Below are positions 5,556 through 6,753 of a stretch of 6,753 bases of DNA, one piece after another. Both the position numbers and the translations under genes were made by a program. Numbering within the stretch: position 1 is the stretch's first letter; every line of letters begins with the position of its first letter. The notes beneath the pieces were generated by a model. It saw nothing but the letters and a program-made list of their open reading frames with translations, ran no database searches and was not told the origin of the DNA. This DNA comes from Planctomycetaceae bacterium (lineage in GTDB: Bacteria > Planctomycetota > Planctomycetia > Pirellulales > Pirellulaceae), in the NCBI GenBank assembly GCA_024642765.1, contig JAHEAM010000210.1:1-6753 (forward strand). Reading direction: 5' to 3'.

Positions 5556-5716
5556 TTTGGTCCTGGCGGAAATCAAAAATGATACCAATAACACCCAAAA
5601 AATGGGAAGAAGACATTGCCCTAGCCGGTTTGGCAATTGACTGGGCTAATGGCTTCTCCGACAATCAGCCGCTGCAAAAAAGGTCGTTCAAATCAAAAAT
5701 CGATTGGAGCTTAATC

Positions 5717-6280
5717 ATGATTCTAAGAAGTAATTCACTGGCTGTACTCGCCGTCTTTGCTTTGGCAAGCATTACGTTTGCACAAGACACAGGAATGGAA
5801 CGTTTTAAACAAGATGTCGGAGCATGGGATGCCGAAGTAAGAATGTTTGAACCGGGCGCTGACAAACCAGCGGTTTCAAAAGGAACCGAACACGTATCGA
5901 TGTTGGGTGACATGTGGCTCGTGAGCCACTTTAAAGGTGAAATGGCCGGCATGGCGTTCGAAGGTGCGAGCTACACGGGGTATAACGCTGATTCCAAAAA
6001 GTACTTTGGCAACTGGATCGATTCGATGAGCAATAACCCAATGGTCGTGGAAGGCACTTGGGATGACGAAACTCAAACCTTGACCACTACTGGTGAAACC
6101 AAGGGTCCAGACGGAAGCGATATGAAATTCAAAATGACGACGCTCTATAAGAAGGACAAATCCCGTCTATTCACGATGACCATGGCTGGTCCTGACGGCG
6201 AGGATATGAAGATGATGGAGATTCTTTACACCAAAGCGAAGAATCAGGAACAATCGCCGACTGACATCAAGAAGAAATAG
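5717..6280 (+). CDS. Secreted DUF1579-type protein
   Basis: A 187-residue protein of unknown biochemical role. Residues 1-22 form a signal peptide (MILRS, hydrophobic LAVLAVFALASI, likely cleavage TFA-QD), so the mature protein is exported. The rest matches the DUF1579 pattern: VGAWDAEVRMFEPG at 34-47, a Gly-Thr-Glu strand, MLGDMWLVSHFKGEMAGMAFEG near 62-83, YTGYNADSKKYFGNWIDSM at 86-104, and VVEGTWDDETQTLTTTGE to about 127. This is a lipocalin-like beta-barrel in related families; ligand unknown. It is rich in Met and Asp towards the C-terminus (MTMAGPDGEDMKMMEIL). ATG 5717 is chosen because it starts the signal peptide and follows GGAG at 5705-5708 by 8 bases; a frame start at 5579 would bury the signal sequence. 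It appears monocistronic and converges with the minus-strand gene ending at 6317. Confidence 0.87.
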   Translation: MILRSNSLAVLAVFALASITFAQDTGMERFKQDVGAWDAEVRMFEPGADKPAVSKGTEHVSMLGDMWLVSHFKGEMAGMAFEGASYTGYNADSKKYFGNWIDSMSNNPMVVEGTWDDETQTLTTTGETKGPDGSDMKFKMTTLYKKDKSRLFTMTMAGPDGEDMKMMEILYTKAKNQEQSPTDIKKK

Positions 6281-6314
6281 TACCATTGAATCGTACTCAT
6301 TTGATTAAAGTACC
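6279..6314. repeat. GTACT/AGTAC repeats at convergent gene ends
   Basis: AGTACC occurs at 6279-6284 and 6309-6314, with the inverse GTACT at 6293-6297 between them. GTACT can therefore pair with either neighbour in 5-bp stems. The spacer between the two convergent stop codons is only 36 bases, so this may act as a weak bidirectional stop signal, but there is no strong stem or T-run. Confidence 0.25.
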
Positions 6315-6316
6315 TT

Positions 6317-6661
6317 TCAGATCGTGATGATCTTCACCTCGAGTTCGGCGTCGTCGCCTCCGAAGGAGATGAGGCCATCGACGTCGGCCCAGCCGCTGGC
6401 TGGTAGTTTCCAGATGCGTTCCTCGCCGGCGGCGATCGATTGTGAGACATCGCCGAGGCGGCCGGCGCAGGCGTCCGGCTGGCTCGTGATCGTGAACGTG
6501 TGAGCGGATCCTCCAGTGTTGCGGACAATGATCAGCGTGAGTGACTCGCCGGCCTCGACCGTGTTGCCGTCTCCAGTGTCAATGGGCGTTTGCGTGAGGA
6601 CCTGCCCGCTTGTTGAATAGTCGCCTGGTGCTGGATCGGGTATTACTGGTGTCGCCGCCAT
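6317..6661 (-). CDS. Small phage-virion-like beta-strand protein
   Basis: A 114-residue protein without cysteine clusters, signal peptide or membrane segment. After a Pro-rich start (MAATPVIPDPAPGDY) the layout is GDGNTVEAGESLTLIIVRNTGGSAHTFTI at 31-59, then VSQSIAAGEERIWKLPASGWADVDGLISF at 72-100 and the strand AELEVKIITI at the end. This order (field for an N/G-x-G start, strand with N-GG, T-I-S, 'AGEER' turn, 'DxDG-I-F', final beta-strand) resembles small phage head-decoration or minor capsid proteins; that is pattern recognition, not a search result. Start support is good: AAAGGA (complement of 6668-6673) lies 6 bases before ATG 6661. The gene is clearly more GC-rich than genes to its left. 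It follows another minus-strand gene by 13 bases, so the two are probably co-transcribed. Confidence 0.7.
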   Translation of the reverse strand: MAATPVIPDPAPGDYSTSGQVLTQTPIDTGDGNTVEAGESLTLIIVRNTGGSAHTFTITSQPDACAGRLGDVSQSIAAGEERIWKLPASGWADVDGLISFGGDDAELEVKIITI

Positions 6662-6674
6662 TATTTTTCCTTTA

Positions 6675-6753
6675 CTACGGAGGCCCAGGAGGTCCTGGGA
6701 TTACTTCGAGATTTACAGTGACTGTTTGCGGAGAGTTTGAGGCGTTGCCGGTG
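6675..6753 (-). CDS. C-terminus of Ig-like/BACON-like protein, cut by window
   Basis: Only the last 25 codons are visible; the gene continues beyond base 6753. The frame reads TGNASNSPQTVTVNLEV, then IPGPPGPP and a TAG stop (6677-6675) followed at once by an in-frame TAA. The NASNSPQTVTVNLEV ending is typical of the final strand of BACON-like or other Ig-like repeats in bacterial surface and phage proteins. PGPPGPP is a short collagen-like tail. The next gene starts 13 bases after the stop, with its own Shine-Dalgarno sequence in the gap, indicating an operon. With so few residues the family call is tentative, but that the frame is coding is likely. Confidence 0.55.
   Translation of the reverse strand, partial: TGNASNSPQTVTVNLEVIPGPPGPP

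Larger units (their letters stand above)
5392..5716. other. Largely non-coding stretch after tRNA-Ser
   Basis: This stretch of 325 bases has no confident gene. It holds the 11-base-period repeat at 5408-5428, a possible 36-codon ORF on the minus strand (5445-5555), an 11-base direct repeat AAATCAAAAAT at 5570-5580 and 5690-5700, a 6-bp inverted repeat ATTGCC/GGCAAT (5615-5620/5632-5637), and the presumed promoter of the DUF1579-type gene, which I cannot place. The open frame from 5579 that runs into that gene is not protein-like before 5717. Confidence 0.5.

Noticed and set aside
5579..5716. Upstream extension of the DUF1579-type gene
   Set aside because: It would put 46 polar residues before an evident signal peptide; GGAG at 5705 supports the start at 5717.
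1..6753. CRISPR array, insertion sequence or toxin-antitoxin/defence operon
   Set aside because: No spaced repeats, no transposase motifs with terminal inverted repeats and no recognisable defence gene pair are visible on either strand.

Overview
The window looks like bacterial chromosome, most likely from a planctomycete (Pirellulales-like). This is inferred from gene content and protein character, not from a database search. The pointers are the gene set rpsB-tsf-pyrH-frr, an EF-Ts with the variant motif CESAPVA, a small zinc-ribbon/DUF4190-type membrane protein, a secreted DUF1579-type protein, frequently weak Shine-Dalgarno sequences, and an Ig-like C-terminus of a kind common in large planctomycete surface proteins.

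Layout. Bases 1-792 (+) hold the 3' part of a gene for a nucleotidyltransferase-HD protein that is cut by the window edge. Convergent to it (819-1379, -) is a zinc-ribbon/membrane protein. A gene-free 450-base divergent region follows; its rpsB-proximal part can fold into several partly exclusive hairpins. Then comes the translation/nucleotide block on +: rpsB (1830-2579), a 240-base spacer rich in hairpins, tsf (2820-3659), a strong intrinsic terminator (3675-3708), pyrH (3771-4511) and frr (4632-5192). A class II tRNA-Ser(GGA) gene sits at 5310-5391. A mostly non-coding 325-base stretch follows, with an 11-base-period repeat right after the tRNA and one small-ORF candidate on the minus strand. 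Next is a secreted DUF1579-type protein (5717-6280, +). The right end (6317-6753, -) is visibly more GC-rich and carries a phage-virion-like 114-residue protein and the tail end of an Ig-like protein ending in PGPPGPP.

How the genes work together. S2 and EF-Ts make a ribosome component and the nucleotide-exchange factor for EF-Tu. UMP kinase supplies UDP for nucleic acid synthesis. RRF recycles ribosomes after termination, and tRNA-Ser reads UCC/UCU codons. The terminator after tsf splits the classical cluster into rpsB-tsf and pyrH-frr units. The two hairpin-rich RNA stretches, before rpsB and between rpsB and tsf, are the best candidates for undescribed regulation. The compositional break at about 6300 marks the likely start of an accessory or phage-derived segment.
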